Positions 23,000 through 34,057 of a stretch of 64,000 bases of DNA are shown here, in pieces (the stretch's first letter is position 1; each line of letters opens with the position of its first letter). The DNA lies in NCBI GenBank assembly GCA_024305745.1, contig JAHRBS010000014.1, positions 875,501 to 939,500 on the forward strand, given 5' to 3'. The notes under the pieces are model-generated. The model had not been told where the DNA came from and did no database searches. It worked only from the letters and a program-made list of their open reading frames with translations. A program made the position numbers and the translations under genes. This DNA is from Polyporus tsugae. Its lineage: Eukaryota > Basidiomycota > Agaricomycetes > Polyporales > Polyporaceae.

Positions 23000-25990
23000 T
23001 CACGACAGCGCGCCCCAAAGTCCGAGGCCCGTGAAGAACCCGCCGAGGCTAACGAGCAGCCCGACATACGCAGCAGTGTGCACGCCGAGCCGGGGCAGTA
23101 TCAGCGGTGAGTGGAGAAGGGACAAGCACAGATGGACAACGACCACGAGGGGAAAGGCGATCGCCAGGGCGTGATTCGAGTAGATCGGCGCAGATCCGGT
23201 TCCGGGAGGGAAGGAGAGCGGGGATAGGAGGTACGCCCAGGCGAGGATGAGCGTGAACCCGAGCGAGAACAGGAACGAGTCGACGCGCTGCAAGCACGGA
23301 ACAAACACAGGGATGTACTGCAAATGTCACGTCAGTCTCAGGCTCGACCGAAGACGAATATAAAGCAGGATTGACATAGAGCAGATAGCTATGCCCCGTT
23401 GAGCTTGTCATGCCGGCATCGAGCAAGCAGAAAATCCGTATTGCGACCGCACCAACAATCGTGCAATCACGGACAAACTGCGCTCCAGTCGCATTTCTGA
23501 CCTCCGGGCCACAAGAGAGCCCGAGGTCGGGCCCGGAGCCAAAGAGAGCCAAAGAGGATCGGTGGCCACAGAACACGACTGGGTGCAAACCACAAAGTCA
23601 ACAAGAAGACACTCACAATGACAGGAACACCATACACCTCCTCCAGCTCCTCGCGCTCCTGCAAGTGCATCAGCTGCTCCACGTCCTGGTCGACCGCCAC
23701 CCGGGCCGCCTCCTCCAAGCTCATCGGGTTCGCGTCGGAAGACCGCCTCCTCTCACTCGCATTTCCGAGTCCGTTCGCGGTCGCCGACCCATCTGCGGCA
23801 GGCGAGTCCTCTCTGCGCGGGCTGAGCGGCATGTATTCCCTGCTCGCATTAATGCTCCCGCTGCCGATGCCCCACTGCGCCTGCGCGCGGCTCTGCGCAA
23901 GGATCTCCTTGACGCGCTCGACGGGGACCATGACGGTCCGGTAGCACGCGAGCTGCTGATAGCCCTGTGTGATGCTCACCGCGGCCTCTGCGAAGCCCCA
24001 GCCGAGCCCCAGCCACCACACCGCGCGGAACGCGCCATCGCGCCAGGTCGGGCGCGGGTATGTCATTTCGTGCCGGACGCTCAGGGACGCGAGCGCAGCG
24101 AGGCGAAGGAGGTTCGAGAGGAGGACGTAGGAGGCGTTGAAAAGGAGCGTGTCGAGGATGCGCGGGCAAATGCGGGAGGAGATGAACCAGAGCGGGGTGC
24201 GGAGGAGGTGAGCGAGGGACCAGAACGATGTTGCTAGCATGAACTCTGGGAGCGGAGAAGGTAGAGAGCGAGGGAATGTTGTGGGCGACGGCCAACGGAT
24301 GGGCCAGAACCATGTTGGACAGAGGGCGAGAAAGACGAAGAAGATCAACGAAGTCAGAGGGACGAAAGCGTAGAGCGCGAGCGTCCTTTTGTAAGAACCT
24401 GGCGAAATGCTATGGTCAATAAGTGTTTCCTAGTGAACTCAGGGCCCTCAAACATAGTAGTCTCGTCACCAGACATATTAAATCACTCTCTGGAAATGTC
24501 TCTACCAATTTCACCAGACGTTGGAGGAGGAGTCTCTGCGTGGCTGTCTCTCTCCCTCCTTCCCGGCTTATACCACGCATACAAGCCATCTCTCAACGCC
24601 TGATGACGAACGTCGAAGGTGGACCAATAAACGCGGAATGGAGCGAACAACATGCTGAGAACAAGACCGACGGGACTCACCACTATAATACCCCTGTTCC
24701 TCCAAGTCCCATTCGTCCGCCTCTTCATCTTCATCCTCACCGTCGCCTGCAACTAGAGCTACCTCCTCCGGCACCCTGTCCAGGCAAGGACTACTGCGGT
24801 ATCTCTCCGGGCTTGCGCGCACACTATACGACCCACCCTCATTCAAGATAGCTCCGTAGCCTTGTCCACTGTTCCCGGGAGACTGCCTGGAACCATGTGT
24901 GTCGACCCCTAACAGCGGCCTTCGCGCCATGTCTTCCGCAACGACAATCGGACTTGCGCTTTCCACCAGAGATTCGGGATCACGGCCGTGTAGCGTCTGG
25001 GAGACCGGCTGAGGAGGAAGGCGTGGGGCTGTGGGGATAGTTGATGTCCGGCTGTGTTCATCAAAGTCGTCGTAATCGTCTTGCGCGTGGCTGGAGTGTC
25101 GGCGGATGTAATCCTGGATGAGAGGGGTGGCCGCGGCAGCTGTCGCAACTACTCTGCCCAGGCCCATCTTCCCGGTGCGGCGATTGGGGATGTTAGAGTA
25201 ATAGAACGCACGGGCTGGAGGTCACCAGGTGATCGTAGAATCCTAGGGGCTAGTCATGAGTTCCTCTTACGTTCGTCGTGGTGGGGGGTGGAGAGGGGTA
25301 GGAAGCGTTGTGGTCGAGGCAAAACCAGGGCAAAACCTTTGGCGACGCGGGAGAAGGAGCACCAGGCGCTCGACGCTGGCGACTCGCGAGTATCAGGTGG
25401 CTGCCCTCCCGGCAGCCAAGCACAGGTCAGTCTCCTTCACGAACAGCCGAGGCATAGAAGCACACTCAAGAAGCAATCGGTAACAGCGCACAAGCTCACG
25501 AGGAGACATTCGGAATAGGTATTCATTACACTTCGGACAACGGATACAGGAACCAAACACTGGAGTAACAAGGGCAAGAAGCACTACAAGAACCAGACGA
25601 ACCTGAGAAATGTGGTCAGTCAAGATCCGAGAATCGAGGTAGGACGCAGGTCAGGTACTCGATGCATCTCAACAAGCTCCCGGACCCCCCTCCACTTTTG
25701 TACGTTTGGGAGGGTTTGGTGTAGGCCCGAGAGCATTCGTGTCCGCCCATCGAAGGTATTCATCCGTGTGGATCATGTGCGAATAGAATACTCACCTGCT
25801 GTAGAATGAACCATCCCCCTGGAGGTAAAGGACCTAGCAAGCAGACTGGTATAACCTGGATGAGAAGACTGATCAGCGGCACGTTTCAAACGAAACACTC
25901 CCGATAAAAGGTCAGCCAAGGCTGAAACTAGATAAACTTGTTGTCTACATGTAGTTTCGGTATAGTTGTATGGAAGAAAGGTTGTATCAT
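23000..25990 (-). CDS. Conserved-looking multi-pass membrane protein, unknown function
   Basis: Seven exons join in phase on the minus strand: 25990-25938, 25868-25796, 25602-25554, 25336-25271, 25214-24681, 24398-23617, 23317-23000, for 624 residues. Two membrane segments lie near residues 19-38 and 43-64, then a hydrophilic, acidic stretch to about 255. At least five more hydrophobic segments follow, starting near 264 and ending with three within exons 6-7. Between them is a Ser/Glu-rich loop with a charged helix (EEAARVAVDQDVEQLMHL). I do not recognise a family. The first exons are less certain: a shorter reading starts at ATG 25167, but the frame before it (FYYSNIPNRRTGK) looks coding and connects to upstream exons by good splice sites, so I prefer the long model. 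The ATG at 25990 is a best guess. It shares its upstream region with FES1. Confidence 0.65.
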
Positions 25991-26357
25991 CACCAAAGAT
26001 GCGTTGAGACGGTCCACTCACCTACACAAACCGTCGTATCGAGCGAGCAACGAGCAGGAGGAAAACTTCTGGCGTGTTGCCGCAACATTTGTATACTCAA
26101 TTTGATCTCCGCTCATTTCGGGGCCTAAAATGGGGACGCGCGGGTGGCTGATGACCGCGTCGGGCGCCACACATTCTCGCGTCTTCTGGTGCCTTCGCGC
26201 AGATTGCAGCGTACACTCGACTCTTGCTCAACTTGTATTTGTACTCGTCCATCGCTGTCACTTGTATCTCTCTTCCACCCATCGATAGCTGTATCTTCTA
26301 TCTACGCCTGCTCTGCCCCTTTGTATCGATAAGAATCCGAAATCCGAAAGACAAGCT
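25991..26357. promoter_or_regulatory. Shared divergent promoter region
   Basis: This 367-base interval separates the minus-strand membrane gene from the plus-strand FES1 homologue. It is rich in pyrimidines close to the FES1 start. No single box stands out. Heat-shock-type elements would be expected for FES1, but I could not identify a convincing array of three. Confidence 0.35.
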
Positions 26358-27767
26358 ATGGAGGGTTTACTTCGCTGGGGTATCATAAACTCTACTCCTC
26401 AAGATGGCACCCAGCCGCCACCTCAGCCGCGCACCGATCTGGACCCCGGAATCATCGACGCGATCCTCGGAAAGTCAGACGCGGAGCTCATGAAGGAGAC
26501 CTTGACCGTCGCGGTGGACGAGAAGCGAGATGAAGATGATCGGGTACAGGCACTGGACGACTTCGAGATGGTGAGTAACTCTTTACCATCAGTTTGGAAG
26601 CTGGTGCTCAAGTATGGTGCATAGCTCGTCGAACAGATCGACAATGCGAACAGTGAGTACACTTGGACATACAGCTTACTGTATCTGCTGACCTGACGCC
26701 GTAGATCTCGAGAAGTTGAAAATGTGGGAACCCCTCCAGGGACTTCTTGTCAATCCCAGCTCCTCCGAGGAGATCCAGAGGCAAACACTCTGGGTGCTCG
26801 GCACCGCCGTCCAAAACAACCCCGCAGCGCAACACTCTGTTCGTCTCCCGCTCCCCACCTTTCTCGTATCGCCTTGCATGCTAACTTGCTTCATTCACAG
26901 TACCTCGAGCTCTCGCCCCTCCCCGTCCTACTGTCCTTCCTCTCGCCCACGGTCCGCTCCGGCAAGACCCGCTCCAAAGCCGTGTATGCCCTCTCCAGTC
27001 TACTCAGGCACAACGCCCCCGCGGTTACCCAGATGTCCGATGCTGGCGGGTGGATCGTCCTGCGCGACGCCCTCCAGGACTCAGACATCACCGTCCGGCG
27101 CAAGGTCGCGTTCCTCTTCAGCTCGCTCCTCATCCCCACCTCCGCGCCATCGATAGCAGCAGAGCAGCCGGCGAACATCCAGCAGCCGCCCCAGGCTTCG
27201 ACGACCGCGGGTGCGGTGCAGGCTGCCGCCGCCGCCGCTACTCACCAGCCCGTATTCCTATCCCAGGGCCCGCCACAGCCGCATGCCCAATCCGTAACCC
27301 TCCACCCCTCCGAACACCCCGCCTCAGGCTCTACCGTCCTCACCCTCGCCCCTGCGGAGCCCACCACCGAAACCTCCCAGCCCCAACCCGCTCCACAGCC
27401 CGTCCATCCGAACTCGCACGCATCGATGGTCCGCGACCCGTCCTCGTACGCGACCTCGCCGCACACCGTCTCCGCACTCGAGGCGCACGGCGTGATCCCC
27501 GCGCTCATCGCCTCCGTCGCCACCCCCGTCCCGTACGGCCCCGACGGCGAGTCCGAGGGCGGCGATGTAGACTTCGAGGAGAACGTCCTCCGCGCGCTGC
27601 ACACGTACGTCGGCCCGTGCGGGCGGCAGCTCCAGGGGGAGGAGCGGCGGACGCTGAGGACGTGGCTGGACGAGCAGAGCAAGAAGGCTGGCGGGGACGT
27701 AAAAGTCGCGGAGCGGTGGGCTTTCACGCCGGACGAGGTGAGGGAGCTGAAGGCGGCGGCTGCATGA
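26358..27767 (+). CDS. FES1: Hsp70 nucleotide exchange factor Fes1 / HspBP1 type
   Basis: Fes1 binds the nucleotide domain of cytosolic Hsp70, releases ADP and steers misfolded clients to degradation. Four exons (26358-26570, 26625-26652, 26705-26838, 26901-27767) give 413 residues. The N-terminal Fes1 region opens with MEGLLRWGIINST and continues to a helical part containing DDFEMLVEQIDNANNLEKL. Armadillo-type helical repeats follow at about residues 90-205 (QTLWVLGTAVQNNPAAQ, SKAVYALSSLLRHN, RRKVAFLFSSLLIPT). From about residue 210 to 306 there is a Pro/Ala/Gln/Ser-rich insertion; the family proteins are usually nearer 300 residues. After it the fold appears to resume (SALEAHGVIPALIASVATP) and ends in a Lys/Glu-rich helix. 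The insertion is in frame and shows no splice sites that would remove it cleanly. Confidence 0.9.
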
Positions 27768-28183
27768 ACAGGGTGGGTGTTGGACGTAGATCAAGTTCGA
27801 TTTAGATGCATATATGTATCTGGAGTAGCGTACCGCCATCTCTAATCGCGCTTTCCAACAGAATTGGTGGTGGTATCCAATAGCACCCCACGGAGTTCGG
27901 GGCGAGATTGAGATCGAATAACAGGGCATTATCATAACCTATTTAAGTATGAGACTCTATACAAGACGTCAGCACGAGACGGGACCGATGAGGTTACATG
28001 TACAGGTTGATGCGCGTGCGGGGGTCGTGTCAGTCGTAGCCATAAGTATGTATATGTACATGATACTCTAGAGTCCCATCCAGGTATAGTGATAGTGTCC
28101 CCGCCACGGAGAGGGCCGCGCCTGCTCCATGGATATCCAAGAAAGCAGAGGGTTATAAAAGACGTGGGTGAGCACATTATAGA
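27768..28183. other. Convergent 3' regions
   Basis: The 3' ends of FES1 (plus) and the DHHC gene (minus) meet here. AT-richer than the coding flanks, with several TATGTATAT-like stretches that could serve in 3'-end formation. No other feature. Confidence 0.4.
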
Positions 28184-30588
28184 TCACTGCAACTCCTTCG
28201 GCCATTCGCTGCGCGGGCGCCACCGGCCCTCCTCGTCGAACCGCGGGTTAAGGGCATAGCTCAGGCCGTCGTCCGGGCTCTGTCCGACGGGCACTGCGGC
28301 GGGGCACAAACCCATCGTCAGCCCCTAACTTCATGGATAGAAGAAAAACAAAAACACTCACGGAACCACATCCACACCTTGTCGCCCATGACCGCTTCCC
28401 AGTTCTGCCTTGCGCCGCCGAGCCACCACATGTGGCCCTCTTTGCCGATACGACCCCACTCGCCGTCCCACTGCGCGAGCGTCTCGCGGCGGGCGCGGAA
28501 CTCCCACCACTTGTGCAGGCGCGTCATGACGCGCTTCTCGCGGTTGCGCATGCGGTGCGAGCCCATCTGCTCGACAGTCGTCATGTTCGCGGTGATGAGT
28601 GCGATGTGCGCGTTCAGCATTGCGATCGTGAAGAGCGAGAAGAAGCCGGAGCTGAGAGATGTGTCGGCCGAGGGGATCGTCAGCTAGCTGGAGGGGAAGA
28701 CGGGGAGGGGCTCGAGGACGAAAGGGGGACGGGACGGACGTACATGACGATGATGGCGATCTTCTGCGGGTCGACGCCGAAGCTTGGCCAGTTCCGCACG
28801 GTTGACCGCGCGATGAGCCCGATGAGGGTCGACAAGGTGAATGAGCAGAAGATGAATGCCCAGAAAACGAAGATGAGGAAGAACTGCACGTGAAGCGAGG
28901 CGGAGGGATCTCGCGTGAGGACGGAGGTCGGACTGCTGGCGGAAGGAAATACCCACTTTATGGTTTCGCGCACCTACGCACTGTCCAACCCATGGACAAT
29001 GGTGATCGTACTTCAAGACGCACTATCAAGGGGCGCGCGACCCAATGCCGTCAGTACGGTCCTATACTGTTCGCATCACCACCAGACACTCACCGATCCG
29101 CAAGCCCGACAATGATGTGCCCTGTATGGCTTCAGGAATCCGTCCTTGTTGCAATACCTGTACTCGGCGAGGAGGACTGGCGTCTTCGAAGGGTTGCGCG
29201 TGAACATCGCGGGCTTGTCTGCATTCGCGGTGCCAGGCAAGGGCTGAGGCTCCGCATGTGCCTGCTCTGGACGAGCCGGGGTCCCATCGGCTGCACTGGC
29301 CCTCGCGCGTGTCGCAGCTGCTGGCGGAAGCGTGTCCGTCACACCGACGTTCTCCTCATCTGCCCGCGGTGCGTCGACAGGGTGACCTGAAACGAACACG
29401 CGGGGAAGAGTGAGCTCTGAACAAGTAGCCAGCGCGGCTAGTGAAGAGCATACCATTCGTGCCTGAGCTCTTGCCGTCGACCTCTGGTACGGCCGTGGGG
29501 CCGACAGCGTCGCCGTTGAGCTTCTGCTCCGTGCGCTTATGGTCCGGCTCCGGCTGCTGCTGTGATGGATTTTGTGACGCCGCGAAATGAGCGGCGGCGA
29601 GGTCAGCCTCGCTTTCGGTATCCCACCACGTCGGGACGCCGTTTCGGACCTCTGGTGCAGAGGACTTTGATACATGCTGAATTAACCACGATCAACGATT
29701 CAGCAACCAGTGATACGAGTTGACGTGAATTGGACACCGGGACGCACATGCTTTGCATAGCCTGGGGATGTGAGGACGACCTGTTTGGGTCTTTTAGCAA
29801 TTGTTGTGAAATTGGAGGGTGACGGTGACGGGGAAAGTTAAAGCGGTTGCCATGCCTGCCCAACGGGGCCAGAACAGGGGAAGAGAGGAGGGGGGAGGGG
29901 CAAAGGAGCAAAGAGGAGATATAGGATGATGCGATGGTTAATGCAAGGGTCTGGGATGGCATTCGGGGCAGCGACGCGGCCAGAGCTCTCCAAAGGACGC
30001 GGACAAAGTTTTACAAATTTGTAGACACGTACCTTCTCATATGCCCAAACCATCATGATACCGAGCACGGAGAACACGACCAAGAACGTGACTGCAGAAA
30101 AGCGCGATCCCAGTCAGTGCGCCACATCGTGAGCCCGTAGAAAACAACTCACTGCCCATGCTGCGGCTCCCAAGCGCACTCGCGTCCTGCTTAATCATAG
30201 GGGCGCAGAGCCGTCCGATGTACACGTACCCAGTGTATGCCATGATGGCAACGGTGAGGAATACGGTGAACTTGCGAACGATCCATGGTTGAGACTGGTT
30301 CCTGCGCTTCTCGGACCGTTGGCGAGCTTCATGCACGGTGCTCTTGCAAGTGTGCTTGCCCTCGTGACCATTCGTTGCCTTGTCATGCGCATGCGTATGC
30401 GTATGCGCATGTCCATGTCCATGTCCATGTCCATGCCCATTGGTAGCGGCCATGTGCGGTCCAGCAGCGGTCCGACGCCGAAGGGACCTTCGAACAAGGT
30501 GAGCGGGGGAGACGAGGGTGGAGAGGAGGGAAGAGGAAGGGCGGGATGGCTGGTGGCGCTTCTGAACCGGCTCTTCGGATGAGATCAT
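28184..30588 (-). CDS. DHHC-type protein S-palmitoyltransferase
   Basis: DHHC enzymes attach palmitate to cysteines of membrane-associated proteins. Eight exons on the minus strand (30588-30153, 30091-30033, 29676-29454, 29386-29094, 29022-28957, 28883-28740, 28683-28362, 28293-28184) give 550 residues. Membrane segments lie near 105-125, 146-163, 360-383 and 418-440. The cysteine-rich domain reads [20 protein letters not shown] then [19 protein letters not shown], with the catalytic Cys at about 346. The sequence before it (166-310) is a long hydrophilic insert rich in Ala, Pro and Glu. Residues 51-68 are an unusual run of Gly-His, Ala-His and Thr-His pairs. Intron 6 must use a GTCCGT donor to keep the frame. 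The exact subfamily (Pfa4, Pfa3, Pfa5) is not decided. It is divergent from the RNase P subunit gene with only 267 bases between starts. Confidence 0.92.
30384..30440. repeat. Hexanucleotide microsatellite inside the DHHC gene
   Basis: Tandem six-base units (variants of ATGCGC, ATGCGT and ATGTCC) fill 30384-30440. Read on the minus strand in exon 1 they encode the His-Gly/Ala/Thr pairs at residues 51-68 of the palmitoyltransferase. The unit length keeps the frame. Confidence 0.8.
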
Positions 30589-30855
30589 TCTTGATCCAAG
30601 CCACAGTTGTGCAGGCGCCCACCGCCTGCTGCCATCTTATACTCGTTTCCTCTTGACCTTCAACTCTTCACCCCGCCAACTGCTCTCAGCGGTCTCCGTT
30701 TGTATTCTTTCCTTGAGGTCCTCAGTCTTCACGGTGTTTCCGGCTCACCTGTATTACGCATCGTTCGTAAGGCAACAGTCGAGTCTCCATGTGCCACAGG
30801 GTGCTGAGATTTACCTTCTTATAGGCTGCTGCGCATTTGCACTCTCAAAAGTGAG

Positions 30856-31248
30856 ATGCCTCGTCGCCTTTCCCCAGCACACCATTACATTCGCTTCGGC
30901 GTTTCACCCCCCTGCGCCGACCCTTTGACTATCCGAAAGAGCATTCAAGATGCTCTCGGACAATCTTTCGGCCTCGTATCGTCTCACACCTACCTTGACA
31001 TCCTCTGGCTTTCAGACGACGGCGCGGCGTTGGTCATCCGAATGGGGCAAAGGTCAGCTTATAAGCCTCCTATATGCGCACATTCTCGTGAAGGAGCGCC
31101 TCAGCTTGGTTGCTGAGCCATCTCTTCTTTCAGTGAGGCACCCAAACTTCTTGCAGCGGTCGCCGCAGCCAATGTCGGACCCAAGTTATCTTTGTTGAAA
31201 GAATCGACGTTTCTGCCGTCTCTCCTCAGTACCACTACTCTGTTGTGA
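30856..31248 (+). CDS. Probable RNase P/MRP subunit, Rpp14/Pop5 family
   Basis: Two exons (30856-31052, 31134-31248) join in phase to 103 residues. The order HHYIRFGV, a helix with IRKSIQDALGQSFG, then LDILWLSDDGAALVIRM and a C-terminal helical end follows the Rpp14 layout of a ferredoxin-like fold: a strand, a helix, then a strand containing LDIL followed by another strand with IR. Rpp14 and Pop5 proteins are small subunits of the RNase P and RNase MRP ribonucleoproteins in the nucleus, which process tRNA and rRNA precursors. The length agrees with the family (about 105-125). The assignment rests on pattern and length, with no long conserved motif, so it is a probable call. The ATG is the first in frame and lies 267 bases from the divergent DHHC gene. 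Confidence 0.65.
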
Positions 31249-31947
31249 ACTAGGAAACCGCTGTCCCTTCTCACTCACAAGCTGGGATAGGGGTGTATCT
31301 GACATTGGCATCGCGCCTGGAGTGGATATAGCGGCGGCGTGCCCATAACGCGCGAGGACATCAACGTTAAAGTCATAGGGCTTGTAGGCTGATTACGTCG
31401 GGATCAATCATGTAGGTAAGTGCGGCCTCTGACAACTCTCATAAATTAATACATGCAATGTTTAGCACAGTCCTAGGCATATTCTTCACACTCATTTGCA
31501 TATAAAATTGCAGTCACTGCACGCGTAGTATGTACTGTCGTCCCAGACTCCCAGGTCTACCAACGCGCCAAAACTCAGGAACACCGAGACTCGACCTACG
31601 TAAGTAAGTACTGGGAAACGCCCAACCATCCTTCGAATCAGATTTAGCCGTCGAACCAAGAACTTTTCTAGAACTATGTATAACTACCGGCGACCTGTGG
31701 GCATATCTAGTTGAATTCACTCCCCCCTTTCCCCTCGCGCTGTCCGATGAGCTGGCCACGCTCTTGTCACGTTCCTTGACAGTGGCAGCATCCTGCACCC
31801 TTGGTCAACGTTGGCCAGCTGCACATCCCCTTCCCCATCTACTCGTTGCTGGTCAGCTCAGTTGTGCCATACGATCCGCACCCCATCAACCACCCATAGC
31901 CACCACGTTCACTGCCTTGACTTGTCGATCGACATTAGCAACGGCCT
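31249..31947. other. Intergenic, no supported gene
   Basis: About 700 bases between the RNase P subunit and the next plus-strand gene. Base composition is AT-richer than coding regions, with an ATAAATTAATA stretch near 31440. Open frames are short and random. It presumably carries the promoter of the gene at 31948. Confidence 0.4.
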
Positions 31948-33264
31948 ATGTCTGACAAACCCAAGATCGTGGACAACACCGATCCTAACTTCTCATTCTT
32001 TATCAATCCGCAATATGTGAACGTCACGGATATCATCTCGAATCAGGCGTATGTATACGTGCAGGCTGCAATGCAGTCCACGTACAACCAGTCGATCGCA
32101 GATATCACGGTGCCGAAATGGAGCTTCCAGTACAACTTTACAGGTGAGTCTCACACCCGTGGGGTAATATTTGTATATGTATTGCATACCTTCGATCAAG
32201 GGGTGACGAGCCCGCCTTGTTTGGTGTTCATCTTGCAAAGGGACACGAATATCGCTCTACGGTGTTGTCATCCCATGGATTCAAGGACCATTACCCGCAG
32301 CGCAATACGCGGTGGACGGGACGTCGCAGAACGTCTCCTCGGTACCAAATACGACCCGGACGCTGCTGGCAGTCGACTTCTACACGTCTGACTGGTTCCC
32401 GTTCGGCGCGCACATGCTCACAGTCAACGTCACGACCGCCACATCAAACGGGCCTTACCTCTTCGACTATCTTTCGGTAGACACGTCAGATCCACCACCT
32501 GCCAACACTACCAGCAAAACTCCGACCTCGACCTCATCGACAGCATCTACATCCACAACTGGCACAACGCTTGGCTCGACGAGCTCCGCCAAGTCGAGTG
32601 TCCCGGTCGGACCCATCGTTGGAGCGGTGATAGGCGGCGTCGCGCTCCTCGCGTTGATCGTTCTCGGATGGTGGTGGCTATGGAAGCAGAACAGGATAGA
32701 GGACATGTCGACGTATGCGTACGTGCAGACAGGGCAGTACGGTAAGACGATATCCCCCACGGCAAACCCGCTCACCTTTCATCCGCTCGCCCTTCGCGAT
32801 TCCCTTCCCTTGTCCCACACTGACACTCACCATTCGTAGATGGGCCTGTCTCCGGGCACCTCGACCCTTACACCGTCTACCGCCAGGTCGACGCGGGCGC
32901 CGGCCTGGGAGATGGCACGCCGGCCACGACGTCTGATCGCTCCCGCTACTCCGACGCATCTGCAGGTCCAGGCCTCACTAGTACTAGTTCTTCCCGGGCG
33001 GTACCCTCGTCTTCCTCCCGCTCTCCCTCGGACGAACACAGGCGATCCTCGCACTCGCAATCGGAATCGCGAATATTCGGCGCTGGGGCGGCTGGTGGAG
33101 TTGTCGGCGCTGGGACCGTTACATACAACACGGGGCATACGAGGGGCAAGGCCGCGGAGACGCGGATGGAGGCCGTCCGCGCGCAACAGCGGGCGGTATC
33201 CGACGTGGGCATGTCGGACCTGAGCGCGGCCACGACGTCGGTGCCGCCGCCCTACGCGCCATGA
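31948..33264 (+). CDS. Single-pass membrane protein with sugar-binding-like ectodomain
   Basis: Three exons (31948-32143, 32241-32741, 32840-33264) give 373 residues. The first ~155 residues look like a beta-rich extracellular domain with several N-glycosylation sites and the motif FTGTRISLYG that recurs in Agaricomycete membrane proteins with galactose-binding-like domains. A Thr/Ser-rich stalk follows, then one membrane helix at about 190-213 (VGAVIGGVALLALIVLGWWW) and a Ser-rich cytoplasmic tail ending in VPPPYAP, a PPxY motif at the very C-terminus. No classical signal peptide is seen; the helix could act as signal anchor, or an upstream exon was missed. Next to it is a related gene of the same layout at 34058. 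Ligand and function are unknown; a surface sensor or adhesin role is inference. Confidence 0.7.
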
Positions 33265-34057
33265 CCATCATGACTGGGGGGTCCTCCGGGGAGAGGTGCG
33301 CTCATGCGGATCCGTTGTATTTTCTTGGGCTATTGGTGCAGATGGATGTCACAGTGCACCCTGGATGTTGGGTTTGTATTGGGTACGCCTACTTATGAGC
33401 GCCACGACTAGCGATAGTGCGGTACGTACTATACACCCAGAGCTCCAACCGTAACTCAGCCTGATACTAGTCGACATCCCAAAGACTCTGACAACCTCGT
33501 TGTCCCGCCCACGAAAATCAGCCCTCCGCCAACAATTTTGGTCACCCACGCCGACGACACAACGTCTATTCGCGGTGTTAACCCCTCAAACCTGTCGGTG
33601 TCGACCTCTAGCCAAGTTGACCTCCTAGGATCTCGGGAGCACAGACTAGGGCTGGGAAGTTCCAAATGGGAATCATATTCAGACACGCTGCCAGCTTATA
33701 CCCCAAAACAACTGTGCCATGTGGTCAGACGTTTGCGATGAATGCCCCTACTTTCGCTTCCCCAGGACCCAGGCTTAGCTGTATCTATGGCGCCGCTCAA
33801 ACATGAGCGCATCTTGCGACGCCGACGAACGTCCACGGCTGTAACGTCCAAATCTCGTCTTCCCGACCACGCGCACTCTTGGCACGAGATTAATTAGTTG
33901 GCGGTCATCTCAGATCACGGAAGCAGTGAGAAGGTAATAATCCGCGAGCGAACCGCCTCCTGCCCTCCTCGATCGCCCATCGAAGCTCTCTCACACATGT
34001 ACAGGTGTGCAAGAATATTCCAGTCAACGCTCTTTCAAGTTACCCTTTGTGCACGCC
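33265..34057. other. Spacer with a tail-like relic frame
   Basis: The interval between the two paralogous membrane genes. A plus-strand frame at 33538-33741 ends in a Ser-rich stretch with YSDTLPAYTPKQ, similar to the cytoplasmic tails of this gene family (LPxY motif). It has no N-terminal part and no splice context, so it may be a relic of a third copy or chance. The remainder holds the promoter of the gene at 34058. Confidence 0.35.

Noticed and set aside
25773..26021. Minus-strand frame beginning with GTG
   Set aside because: The apparent start is not ATG and lies at a GTGAGT splice-donor-like site; only part of the region is used in the exon model of the 23000-25990 gene.
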